Assembly: GCF_008704715.1 (NCBI RefSeq) | Contig: NZ_CP023689.1 | Location: 9,734,001 to 9,798,000, forward strand | Reading direction: 5' to 3' | Origin: Streptomyces chartreusis | GTDB taxonomy: Bacteria > Actinomycetota > Actinomycetes > Streptomycetales > Streptomycetaceae | DNA length: 64,000 nucleotides | Shown: positions 1 through 7,234 of the stretch, piece after piece | Numbering within the stretch: position 1 is the stretch's first letter | Layout of the letters: each line of letters starts with the position of its first letter | Made by a program: the position numbers and the translations under genes | The notes under the pieces: generated by a model | The model's database searches: none | Seen by the model: the letters and a program-made list of their open reading frames with translations, nothing else | What the model was told of the DNA's origin: nothing

Positions 1-363
1 TCCGATGCAGACGGTCCGATAGCCCCGCTGGGCGAGCCCGGACACGAACTCGGGGGTGTCGTAGACGAAGGTGCCGTCGGCAGTGGTCTCGCTGCCGGCG
101 AAGCTCGCCGCGAACAGCCGCGGATGCGGCCCCGGTTCGGCAGGCGTGGGCAGGAAGCCCGCGAAGATCGCCTGGTGCGAGGCGTAGGTGAAACTGCCGG
201 GTGCGTGACGCTTCTCCCAGCGGCCGCCGGGCAGATGGCGGGCCAGGTTCGGGATGCGCCCCTCGGCCGCCAACTCCACGGCCACGTCGTGGCGCAGTGT
301 GTCGAGGGTGACCAGGAGGATGTCGTGATGGCCGACGACCTCGTTCATGTCGGGCTCGGACAT
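1..363 (-). CDS. STM4013/SEN3800-family hydrolase (partial, C-terminus outside window)
   Basis: N-terminal 121 residues of an alkaline-phosphatase-superfamily metalloenzyme. The conserved strand ILLVTLDTLRHDVA carries the first metal-binding Asp, and a later segment, APGSFTYASHQAIFAG, holds the likely nucleophile (Thr or Ser). These features fit the STM4013/SEN3800 family, which is uncharacterised but always sits with STM4014 and STM4015 proteins and usually with two radical-SAM proteins (STM4011, STM4012). Those two would be expected beyond the left edge. I chose ATG at 363; upstream codons stay open, so the true start could be slightly earlier. It lies 52 bases downstream of the STM4014 stop and reads the same way, so it is probably co-transcribed. 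The function is unknown; a phosphoester or sulfoester hydrolase is a family-level inference. Confidence 0.85.
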   Translation of the reverse strand, partial: MSEPDMNEVVGHHDILLVTLDTLRHDVAVELAAEGRIPNLARHLPGGRWEKRHAPGSFTYASHQAIFAGFLPTPAEPGPHPRLFAASFAGSETTADGTFVYDTPEFVSGLAQRGYRTVCIG

Positions 364-415
364 GAGGCCCTCCCGCAAGTCAGGTACAGGCGTGGGAAGT
401 TTCTGCACGTCGGGC

Positions 416-1621
416 TCAGGCACGGGATGTTCCTGTTCTGTACGGTCCGCGCGGGGCCCTGCCGGAGGCAGCCGGGCGGGGCGGGTGGAGCTCACCGGGC
501 AGGGCCGGCTCGCGCAGGGCGGCCCTTACCTGCGCGGCGTACGTGTCCAGGCCTTCCGCGCCGCTGCCCGGCAGCCCGGTCAGCCGGGGCAGCAGGTCCC
601 CGAAGGCGTTGACCTCGCCGACGAAGGCCCTGCGCCAGCCAATCGCCGGCAGCAGGTCCACACCGACGCACAGGGTCCGCGGGAAGCAGGCCGCGGCCCG
701 CTCGCACACCTCCAGTACGTCGGACCAACGGCCGCCTGCCGCGCCGACGGCGTCCCGGGCGACGGCCAGGTCGCCGCGGCTGCCGCCCAGGTGCAGATTG
801 GTCAGCGGCGTGCGACTGGTGCGGACCACGGCGTGCGTGGCTCGCCCGCCCACCACGACCACGCGCAGGTCCGCGGCCCGGCCGTGCTGGGAGGCTTTCG
901 GAACCCAGCGCTCCAGGTGCAGCCCGTCGGGTGCGAGCGCGTCGACGATGGTCGCGATGTCCCGCTCGCTGTCGTAGCGACGCACCCGGAGGGAGTTGTG
1001 CAACGACCCGTCCGCCGAGAGTTCGACGGACGTGGTGGCCCTGATCCGGCCGCCGCCCGACTCGACGGCGAGGACGCCGGACGCCGACGACCCGTGCGCG
1101 GGCTTGACGAACAGCCGGGGCATCCGGTGCTCGCGCATCAGCGCCCGTACGTCGTCCCAGCCGCGCACCGGCGCCCCGCCCGGCCCCGAGGTCGGCGAGG
1201 CGGGTACCGGCACACCGGCCGCGTCGAGCACGCCGTGGCAGGCGCGTTTGTCGAACAGCACGGCGAGATCGTCGGGGGCGTCGAGCCGGATGCCGCCGCG
1301 CAGGGTGCGCAGCGCGGCGGTGAAGCGGGCGTACCAGCGGGCCGAGCCCTCGACCCGGGTGGGATCCGTCGCGCCGCGCAACAGCCGGTCGACCTCGGGA
1401 TTCTCGCCGGGGGAGTCGACCCGCACGATCTCGTCCGAGGCGAAGTCGGCTCCTCCTTCGAGCAGGACGTCGCTCCAGGCGACGATACGCGGGCCGGGCA
1501 GGCCGGCCGCGCGCACCGCGTCCGCGAAGAGCGACACCCGCCGGTTCTCGGGATTGCCGACCACGGCGAACCGCGACCCGGCGACACCGGAGGCCGGCGG
1601 GGCCACGGAGGGTGTGGTCAC
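416..1621 (-). CDS. STM4014-family protein, ATP-grasp-like
   Basis: A 401-residue protein recognised as the STM4014 family from its company and its sequence. FAVVGNPENRR near the N-terminus looks like a pre-ATP-grasp domain. FVKPAHGSSASGV supplies an ATP-binding Lys and Gly-rich loop, and GEVNAFGD near the C-terminus resembles the Mg-binding Glu/Asn of ATP-grasp ligases. An ATP-dependent carboxylate-amine or peptide-type ligation is therefore plausible (inference). The GTG start at 1621 overlaps the STM4015 stop by four bases (GTGA), implying translational coupling. The frame stays open far upstream, but that part is antisense-like filler inside STM4015. The substrate is unknown. Confidence 0.85.
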   Translation of the reverse strand: MTTPSVAPPASGVAGSRFAVVGNPENRRVSLFADAVRAAGLPGPRIVAWSDVLLEGGADFASDEIVRVDSPGENPEVDRLLRGATDPTRVEGSARWYARFTAALRTLRGGIRLDAPDDLAVLFDKRACHGVLDAAGVPVPASPTSGPGGAPVRGWDDVRALMREHRMPRLFVKPAHGSSASGVLAVESGGGRIRATTSVELSADGSLHNSLRVRRYDSERDIATIVDALAPDGLHLERWVPKASQHGRAADLRVVVVGGRATHAVVRTSRTPLTNLHLGGSRGDLAVARDAVGAAGGRWSDVLEVCERAAACFPRTLCVGVDLLPAIGWRRAFVGEVNAFGDLLPRLTGLPGSGAEGLDTYAAQVRAALREPALPGELHPPRPAASGRAPRGPYRTGTSRA

Positions 1622-2577
1622 TCGCCCACCGCGACGTAGCGCCAGACCGTGCCGTCGTCCTCCGTGTCCTCCTCCGCGTCGTCGCGGTCGAGGTCGACCT
1701 CCACGCCCGCGGTCGCCATGGTCTGGCGCACCCGCTCCTCGACCGCCGCGCTCAGGTAGTGATGGTGCAGGTCGAGCGTCTTCAGGTGCGTCAGGGGCTG
1801 ACCGCCCAGCAGCGCGGCGGCACCCTCGTCGGTCAGCACACCCATGGACAGGTCGAGCACCTCCAGGCGCTCCACCACGGGCGCGGACGCCACCGCCGCG
1901 GCCACCGCGTCCTGCATCTCGCTGTTGCGCAGCGCCAGATGACGCAGGCGCGGCAGCCGTGCGCCCGACAGGATCGGCTCCAGGTCGGAGGCCTCGCTGT
2001 CGCCGCCGTAGTCGGGCGTGCCGAGCCACAGGTCGAGGTGCTCCAGGGCGGGCAGGTCGCTCGCACCTATGCCGCGCACCACCTCGGCGGGCAGCCCGCC
2101 GGTCTCCACGACGAGCCTGCGCAGCCTGCTGTGGCTCAGTGCCGTGAACTCCAGCCCCGAGCCGCCCCGCACACCGAACTCCTCCAGCGCCCCGAACCCG
2201 GCGAGGAGCGGGGAGACGTCGCTCTGGTTGATCCAGGAGATCTCACACTCCTCCATCACCATGTCGCCGAGGAACAGCGCACGCAGCGCGGGGAAACGGT
2301 CCCGGGCGGCCACCAGCGCCTCGATGACGGGGGAGGGGTCGGAGTCGTACGCCTCCTGCCACGCCCCGACTATCAGCGCCCGCACCCGAGTGGTGTCGAC
2401 GGCGGCGCAGAACCGGGCGAACGCCTTCGGCCACTCCTCGTCGGCGTCGTACACGTCGCTGGTGATCCGCCAGGCGACGGTGTCCGGCTCGGGGAGGTCG
2501 TCCGTCGTCTCGTCCGGGCCCGGAAACGTGTGCGCGGGCAGCCCGTGGAGCTGGTCGAGGTGGTCACCGATGGTCAT
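1618..2577 (-). CDS. STM4015-family leucine-rich-repeat-like protein
   Basis: A 319-residue protein of the STM4015 family. From about residue 130 it shows successive leucine-rich motifs (LPALEHLDLWLG, LPRLRHLALRNSE, VERLEVLDLSMG, LTHLKTLDLHHHYLS) typical of LRR solenoids, followed by an acidic tail ending WRYVAVGE. It probably binds a protein or peptide partner rather than acting as an enzyme. ATG at 2577 is preceded by a purine-rich GGGAGAGG ribosome site. It is the first gene of the leftward unit; its promoter matches the PafBC/RecA-NDp DNA-damage type, see 2624-2646. The family has no known function. Confidence 0.85.
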   Translation of the reverse strand: MTIGDHLDQLHGLPAHTFPGPDETTDDLPEPDTVAWRITSDVYDADEEWPKAFARFCAAVDTTRVRALIVGAWQEAYDSDPSPVIEALVAARDRFPALRALFLGDMVMEECEISWINQSDVSPLLAGFGALEEFGVRGGSGLEFTALSHSRLRRLVVETGGLPAEVVRGIGASDLPALEHLDLWLGTPDYGGDSEASDLEPILSGARLPRLRHLALRNSEMQDAVAAAVASAPVVERLEVLDLSMGVLTDEGAAALLGGQPLTHLKTLDLHHHYLSAAVEERVRQTMATAGVEVDLDRDDAEEDTEDDGTVWRYVAVGE

Positions 2578-2623
2578 GCGGCCTCTCCCGAGGAGAAAGA
2601 GTGAGCGGTCTGTGATGTCGGCA

Positions 2624-2646
2624 GTTCTACCAACAGCCACTGACAA
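2624..2646 (-). promoter_or_regulatory. Putative PafBC/RecA-NDp DNA-damage promoter for STM4015 unit
   Basis: On the minus strand the sequence reads TTGTCAGTG, then eight bases, then TAGAAC. The actinobacterial RecA-independent damage promoter consensus is tTGTCRGtg-N8-TAnnnT. The upstream element matches perfectly and the spacing is exact; the -10 has C in place of the last T. Transcription would start about 40 bases before the STM4015 ATG. It is the mirror image of the rightward promoter at 2676-2698; together they form an 11-base perfect inverted repeat (2637-2647 and 2675-2685). Confidence 0.6.
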
Positions 2647-2675
2647 CCGCGTGCGGCGGGGCGGGGTTCGGGGCG

Positions 2676-2698
2676 TTGTCAGTGGTGCCGCCTACGGT
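2676..2698 (+). promoter_or_regulatory. Putative PafBC/RecA-NDp DNA-damage promoter for DUF6745 unit
   Basis: TTGTCAGTG at 2676-2684, eight bases, then TACGGT at 2693-2698. This is a full match to the consensus tTGTCRGtg-N8-TAnnnT of PafBC-dependent, mitomycin-inducible actinobacterial promoters. The predicted transcript start falls at about 2705, immediately at an in-frame ATG (2706). The first gene could therefore be read either leaderless from 2706 or from the Shine-Dalgarno-preceded ATG at 2748. Confidence 0.72.
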
Positions 2699-2747
2699 CG
2701 TGGTCATGAAGCCGGTGCGCGGCGCACCCGGCGGTGAGGGGACAGCC

Positions 2748-3074
2748 ATGTACCGACAGGGAGACGTGCTGATCGTGCCGGTGACGGAGGAGGCCGTCCC
2801 GGCACACGTGGCACACGCCCCGAGGGAGCAGCGCGACGGGCGGGGCCGGCTCGTGCTGGCGCTGGGCGAGGTCACCGGCCACGCTCACGCGATCGTCGGT
2901 CCGGGCGAACTGATACGGGAGCCGGGGCCGTTCGGCCCGCTGCTGCTGCGTCTTCCGCAGGGCGGCCGGGTCGTGCACGAGGAACACGCGGCGATCGCGC
3001 TCCCCAAGGGCTGGTACCGGGTGATCCGGCAACGGGAGTACGTGCCCGGGTCCGTGCGGATCGTGGCGGACTGA
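2748..3074 (+). CDS. Small conserved hypothetical protein (MYRQGD type)
   Basis: A 108-residue protein beginning MYRQGDVLIVPV, with a central GRLVLALGEVTGHAHAI segment and a C-terminal YRVIRQREYVPG. It looks like a compact beta-rich single domain with no signal peptide or membrane segment. I do not recognise a function. ATG 2748 follows GGTGAGGGG at a good distance; an alternative in-frame ATG at 2706 coincides with the predicted start point of the damage-type promoter and could be used as a leaderless start. It is 82 bases upstream of the DUF6745 gene and reads the same way, so the two are probably one unit. Confidence 0.8.
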   Translation: MYRQGDVLIVPVTEEAVPAHVAHAPREQRDGRGRLVLALGEVTGHAHAIVGPGELIREPGPFGPLLLRLPQGGRVVHEEHAAIALPKGWYRVIRQREYVPGSVRIVAD

Positions 3075-3104
3075 ACGCCGAAGGCCGGAAGGGCAACGGG
3101 TGCG

Positions 3105-3156
3105 GGGGCAAAGGGTGCAGGGGCGAGAGGTGGAGGGGCGAAAGGTGGAGGGGCAG
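3105..3156 (+). repeat. 15-bp purine-rich tandem repeat before DUF6745 gene
   Basis: Three copies of a 15-base unit, GGGGCAAAGGGTGCA, GGGGCGAGAGGTGGA and GGGGCGAAAGGTGGA, followed by a partial GGGGCAG that runs straight into the ATG at 3157. Each unit contains a Shine-Dalgarno-like purine core. The last copy (GGTGGAGGGG) is the probable ribosome site of the downstream gene. Confidence 0.75.
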
Positions 3157-4275
3157 ATGACCACGACGGACTTCGGATCCGCGACGGACATGGAGGGGAC
3201 CGAGGTGACGGGGACGGAGGCGGCGGGGACCGAGGTGACGGGGACCGAGGTGGAGAACATGGCCTCCGGCGAGTTGGGGCCGTGGCGTTACTGGGCCTCG
3301 GCGACCGGTCCCGCCGACCGCGCTGGCGCCGAGGACGCTGTCCGAAGGGCCTACCGGCTGGCGGGACTCGCCGAACCGGAGCGCGTGGTGTGGGTGGGTT
3401 CGCCGCGAGCGGCCGTCACATTGCTCAGGGAAGACCTGGTGGACCGCGGCGAGAGCGTACGGGACGCGGTACGCAGCGCACCCTGGGCACGGCAAAGACG
3501 TTCCCTGTACGCCGAGTTGGGCGCCGCGGGCTGGTCCGCGCACTGGGCGGCGACGGGCGGACGGCTGTGGGAGTCCACCCAGGCCCTGGTGGACCGGATC
3601 CGCTCCGGCGTCATCGAGGACCTCGCCGGCCGGGACACCGGCAAGGAAGCCGCCGAGATCCGGCTGCTCCTCCTGGACGCCGTGCTCGGACAGCACGACG
3701 CGCCGTGGCTCGCCGCGTTCCCCGCGGACGACGGTCCCCTCGACGCACTGACGGCGGTCTGCCGCAACGCCGGCTGGTGGTGGCCCTACGCCCGAGTGGC
3801 CGTCCTCTCCGAGCGGCCCGTGGCCCTGCACCGCGACGAGGCCGGCCGACTCGACCACGGCGACGGCCCGGCTCTGGCCTACCCCGACGGCTTCGCCCTG
3901 CACGCCTGGCGCGGCATGCCCGTCCCCGCGGACTTCCTCGCCGGACTGGCCACCCTCACGCCGGACCGCATCCGCGCCGAGGAGAACGCCGAACTCCGGC
4001 GAGTGATGCTGGAGTACTACGGCTACGACCGCTATCTGACCGACTCGGGAGCCCGCCCCCTCCACCAGGACGAGACAGGCACCCTGTGGCGAATCGACCT
4101 GGTCGACGACGAACCCGTGGTGATGGTGGAGGTCCTCAACTCCACCCCCGAACCGGACGGAACACGACGCACCTACTGGCTACGCGTACCGCCCTCGACG
4201 CGGACGGCGAGGGCGGGAGTTGCTTGGACCTTCGGGCTCGCGGCGGAGGCGTACGCGCCGGCGGCGGAGACGTGA
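3157..4275 (+). CDS. DUF6745 domain protein with repeat N-terminus
   Basis: A 372-residue protein from the ATG at 3157, chosen because GGTGGAGGGG lies just upstream; an ATG at 3100 would translate the upstream repeat. I assign it to DUF6745 from the overall pattern: WVGSPRAA, LLLLDAVLGQHDAPWLA, GWWWPYARVAVLSERPVALHRDEAGRLDHGDGPAL, YPDGFALHAWRGMPVP, and a C-terminal LRRVMLEYYGYDRYLTDSGA. No enzymatic motif is evident. Residues 14-33 are a (GTEVT)-type repeat encoded by four 15-base copies (3196-3255). It is probably co-transcribed with the small protein upstream from the damage-type promoter. Role unknown. Confidence 0.75.
   Translation: MTTTDFGSATDMEGTEVTGTEAAGTEVTGTEVENMASGELGPWRYWASATGPADRAGAEDAVRRAYRLAGLAEPERVVWVGSPRAAVTLLREDLVDRGESVRDAVRSAPWARQRRSLYAELGAAGWSAHWAATGGRLWESTQALVDRIRSGVIEDLAGRDTGKEAAEIRLLLLDAVLGQHDAPWLAAFPADDGPLDALTAVCRNAGWWWPYARVAVLSERPVALHRDEAGRLDHGDGPALAYPDGFALHAWRGMPVPADFLAGLATLTPDRIRAEENAELRRVMLEYYGYDRYLTDSGARPLHQDETGTLWRIDLVDDEPVVMVEVLNSTPEPDGTRRTYWLRVPPSTRTARAGVAWTFGLAAEAYAPAAET
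3196..3255 (+). repeat. 15-bp in-frame tandem repeat encoding GTEVT
   Basis: Four contiguous 15-base units (GGGACCGAGGTGACG, GGGACGGAGGCGGCG, GGGACCGAGGTGACG, GGGACCGAGGTGGAG) encode GTEVT-GTEAA-GTEVT-GTEVE. The period is a multiple of three, so copy-number change would alter N-terminal length without shifting frame. Confidence 0.85.
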
Positions 4276-4502
4276 GCGGGCCGCGGACCCTGCCGGCCCC
4301 GTGACGAACCGGTGTTCAGGACGTGGTGCCGGCCAAGCCACCTCCACCGGTGGCAATGCCGCCGCTCGGCCTGGGAGTGGCGAAGGGAGGCGTGTCCTGA
4401 GCGAGGTGGCCGCCGCCGAACGGGCGAGTCGCTCGGGCACGGCGAAGCACTGTCATCAGTGACGGAGACCGATCTTTGGCCGGTGAGGGCGACCGTCGGT
4501 GC

Positions 4503-4904
4503 TCAGAGGCTGTCGGACCGGAAACCGTCGGCGCTGACGTTGGCCATCGCCCTGCTCGTCACTCGATAGCGGCCGTTGGGGACCTCGCGGGCCTTGGTGA
4601 CGTGCACGGCCAGCGGTCCGGCCCATTCGTATCCGTGATGTTCGCCGTGTTGTGCCAGCTTGTCGGTGAGGGCCTGCCCCACATGGACGCCGTTGCGGGT
4701 GAGTTCGTCGTGGACGTGTTCCGCGAGCATCACGTCGTACGCGTTCGGGACCACGACACGGCTTTGACTGCACACCACGGCACTGCTGTCGCATTCACGC
4801 CTCAGCGCAGCCACCACATCGATGGGATCCCGGCGGATGAAATGCCCCCAGAGTGCCTCCTCGGCGCGCTCAAGGGCTCGTTCCCATCCGGTGAGCGTGC
4901 TCAT
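4503..4904 (-). CDS. Stand-alone FhaA N-terminal domain (DUF3662) protein
   Basis: A 133-residue protein matching the FhaA N-terminal domain: WERALERAEEALWG, PIDVVAALRRECDSSAVV, RVVVPNAYDVML, and GYEWAGPLAVHVTKA followed by GRYRVTSRA. In canonical FhaA proteins this domain precedes an FHA phosphothreonine-binding domain near ftsW/pbpA/pknAB; here the protein ends right after the first domain and no kinase genes are nearby. ATG 4904 is preceded by a strong AAGGAG. It may be a dimerisation or decoy partner for full-length FhaA (inference). Confidence 0.75.
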   Translation of the reverse strand: MSTLTGWERALERAEEALWGHFIRRDPIDVVAALRRECDSSAVVCSQSRVVVPNAYDVMLAEHVHDELTRNGVHVGQALTDKLAQHGEHHGYEWAGPLAVHVTKAREVPNGRYRVTSRAMANVSADGFRSDSL

Positions 4905-5103
4905 CTGCCTGCGGCTCCTTCTGTCTCGTCGGCACTGTCGCCGCGGCGGCGGACGGCCGCGGCCAGGAGGGTGCTGTGTCACTGACTCCTGGCAAGCCGA
5001 GTGCCCAGGACTCGAATCCGCAGTGCCCTTGTTGCGGAAGCCGCCGACATCGTCCGTTGTCGCAGAAGCTGCCGACAGCCTCCGTCTGGCCACCCAGCGG
5101 CCC

Positions 5104-6060
5104 TCACCCTCCGGCCAGCAGTGCCTCGCCGAGTGGGGTGAGGGCGTGGAGGACGCGGCTGCCGTGGCGCACCGTCGTGATCAGGCCCGCCGCACGCAGC
5201 ACGGTGGCGTGCTCGCTGGCCGTGGCCACCGAGACTCCGGCCCGCTCGGCGAGCGCCGTGGTTCCGGCGGGCGTGGCCAGAGATGCCAACACTCCGGCGC
5301 GGGTGCGGCCCAGCAGCGCTCCGAGCACGTCGCCTGGTGGTGTCGCGGTGTCGGTGACCGGCAGGGGGCGTACGAGTACCGTCGGCGCCGCCGGGTCGTA
5401 GATCAGCATCGCGCTCGAGGCGAAGTAGGAGGGCATCAGGTGCAGCCCCCGTCCGCACAGTTCCACGGTGTGGGAGGTGGCGAACGGGACGAGAAGGTCA
5501 GGAGGAGACCATCGCCAGCCCGGCTGCAAGGTCGCGAGCAGCGCCTCGACACCGCCACGAAGCAGGGTCTCCGAGCGCAGCGCGCGATCGGCAGCGGCCA
5601 CGTTCAGTACGGCGGGCCAGAGCGGGGCGAGCGACGAACGGTGATAGCGCGTCAGGTCCTCGGCCAGGCTGCGTCGGGCCGTGGTCGAGCCCTGCGCCAG
5701 TTCCCGTGTCGCGGAGGCCCCGGCCACCGTGTGCAGTGGGTTGAGGTCGGAGGCCAGCTGGGGCGTCGGGGTCTGGGCCGCCAGTTCGGCTGCTGTGACG
5801 GCGTCCCGGGCCGTCGGCTGGTACAGGAAGTCCGGCAGATAGCCGGCGGGCGGGACCAGCCGGGCCAGGATCCCCGCGCGGGCCGCGAGCCCCGGCTTCA
5901 CGGCCCGCCGCCAAGCCGAGAGTTCGCCACGGCGGGCTGCCGGACCCGAGGGCGGCGCGGCCAGATGCCGGACACTCAGGGCCGTCTCCAGCAGTACGTC
6001 GGGTGCGGCGGCGACGGTGACGCGGGCGAGGTCGGCCGGGCCGAACCGTATCCGTAACAC
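5104..6060 (-). CDS. ArsR/SmtB-type winged-helix transcriptional regulator (DUF5937 N-terminus)
   Basis: A 318-residue regulator of a type common in Streptomyces. A roughly 200-residue N-terminal domain begins LRIRFGPADLARVTVAAAPD and contains LIYDPAAPTVLVRPLPV. The C-terminal winged helix is ALLGRTRAGVLASLATPAGTTALAERAGVSVATASEHATVLRAAGLI. No metal-binding Cys motif of classical ArsR is visible, so the effector is unknown. The GTG start at 6060 gives the usual (V/M)LRI N-terminus and has little Shine-Dalgarno sequence. It is divergent from the secreted propeller gene at 6192, a possible target. Confidence 0.8.
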   Translation of the reverse strand: MLRIRFGPADLARVTVAAAPDVLLETALSVRHLAAPPSGPAARRGELSAWRRAVKPGLAARAGILARLVPPAGYLPDFLYQPTARDAVTAAELAAQTPTPQLASDLNPLHTVAGASATRELAQGSTTARRSLAEDLTRYHRSSLAPLWPAVLNVAAADRALRSETLLRGGVEALLATLQPGWRWSPPDLLVPFATSHTVELCGRGLHLMPSYFASSAMLIYDPAAPTVLVRPLPVTDTATPPGDVLGALLGRTRAGVLASLATPAGTTALAERAGVSVATASEHATVLRAAGLITTVRHGSRVLHALTPLGEALLAGG

Positions 6061-6191
6061 GCGGTGCAGAGTACCGGAGCGCACCCGCATTTCGGCCCTG
6101 CCCGAAAGGACGGGCACGGAGGGCCGGCGGGCGGCAATTCTCGGGTGCGGAACGGACGCCCGCCGGGCGCCACCGACCCCCTGGAGGCCAG

Positions 6192-7157
6192 ATGCCCGCA
6201 CCCCGTCGACTCATCGCACCGGCGCTTGCCGCCGCGACACTGCTGACCTGTGCCGCGGCCGTCCCCGCCGAGGGCGCCTGCCGCCCCCTCCCCGATCGCT
6301 ACGTCGTCTCCCGGACGGAAGGCGTGCTCCCCGAGGGGATAGACGTCCGTCCCGACGGCACGATGTACGTGTCCTCCGACGGAACGGGCGCCCTGTACCG
6401 AGGCCGGGTGACGGCACCGCAGATGCGGCCCTTCCGCGCCGACGGTGCGACCGCCCGCGGCAGCACGCGGGGCATTCACACCGACCGTACGGGCCGGGTG
6501 TTCTCCGTCGGCATGGGGCGGCTCGCCGTCCACGCCCCGAACGGCCGTCTCCTCGACTCCGTTGACGCGCCGAACGGTCCCCTCGGCGCCCCCGACCTCA
6601 ACGACCTGGTCGTCACGCCCGACGCCGTCTACGTCACCGACTGGGCGAACCCGGTGGTCCTGCGCGCATCGTTGGACGGGGGCAAGGTCGGTTCGCTGGA
6701 GCCCTGGGCGGACGTCCGCGGTGCGTTCCCCGGATTCCCCGACCGTTACTGGCTGCTCAACGGGATCGTCGCCGATCCGACCGGGCGTATCCTCCTCGTC
6801 GCATCCAACGGGACCGAGGCCGTCTGGCGCATCGACACCGCTACCCGCGAGGTGAGCCGGCTCGACCTTGGGGACACCTCCTTCGGCGCGGACGGCATGG
6901 TGCTCCACGGCCGGAACCTGTACGCCGTACTCAACTACGGGGCCCCGCACGGCGTTTACATCGCCGGGCTGGACGCTGGGCTCCGCAGCGGAACGGTCGT
7001 CCACCGCATAACCGGTGACCGCTTCGACCTGCCCACCACCCTGGCCCGTAACGACTGCCGCCTCTACGTCGTCAACAGCCAGAACGACGAGCCACCCGGC
7101 GCCCCGCCTTACACCGTGACCGCCCTGGACGATCCGGTGTGCGAGGCGGACGGGTGA
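6192..7157 (+). CDS. Secreted SMP-30/NHL-type beta-propeller protein
   Basis: A 321-residue exported protein. The Sec signal is MPAPRRLIAPALAAATLLTCAAAVPAEG. Repeating blade motifs follow: GIDVRPDGTMYVSSDGTGALYRG, GIHTDRTGRVFSVG, LNDLVVTPDAVYVTDWANPVVLR, LNGIVADPTGRILLVASN. Similar proteins are annotated as SMP-30/gluconolactonase-like or merely as extracellular propellers. C30, C259 and C278 are the only Cys outside the signal-peptide region and two of them could form a disulfide. Enzymatic activity cannot be inferred. It sits 131 bases from the divergent ArsR-type gene. Confidence 0.75.
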   Translation: MPAPRRLIAPALAAATLLTCAAAVPAEGACRPLPDRYVVSRTEGVLPEGIDVRPDGTMYVSSDGTGALYRGRVTAPQMRPFRADGATARGSTRGIHTDRTGRVFSVGMGRLAVHAPNGRLLDSVDAPNGPLGAPDLNDLVVTPDAVYVTDWANPVVLRASLDGGKVGSLEPWADVRGAFPGFPDRYWLLNGIVADPTGRILLVASNGTEAVWRIDTATREVSRLDLGDTSFGADGMVLHGRNLYAVLNYGAPHGVYIAGLDAGLRSGTVVHRITGDRFDLPTTLARNDCRLYVVNSQNDEPPGAPPYTVTALDDPVCEADG

Positions 7158-7234
7158 TTCGCGGGGACGGCGTGCCGGGGTCGCCCTCCGCGGGGGAGCG
7201 GACGGCTCCGGCGCTGCCGTCCCCCTGCCAGCGC

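Noticed and set aside
3105-3255. CRISPR-like short repeats
   Set aside because: The units are contiguous 15-mers without spacers, so they are minisatellites. No CRISPR array was seen anywhere in the window.
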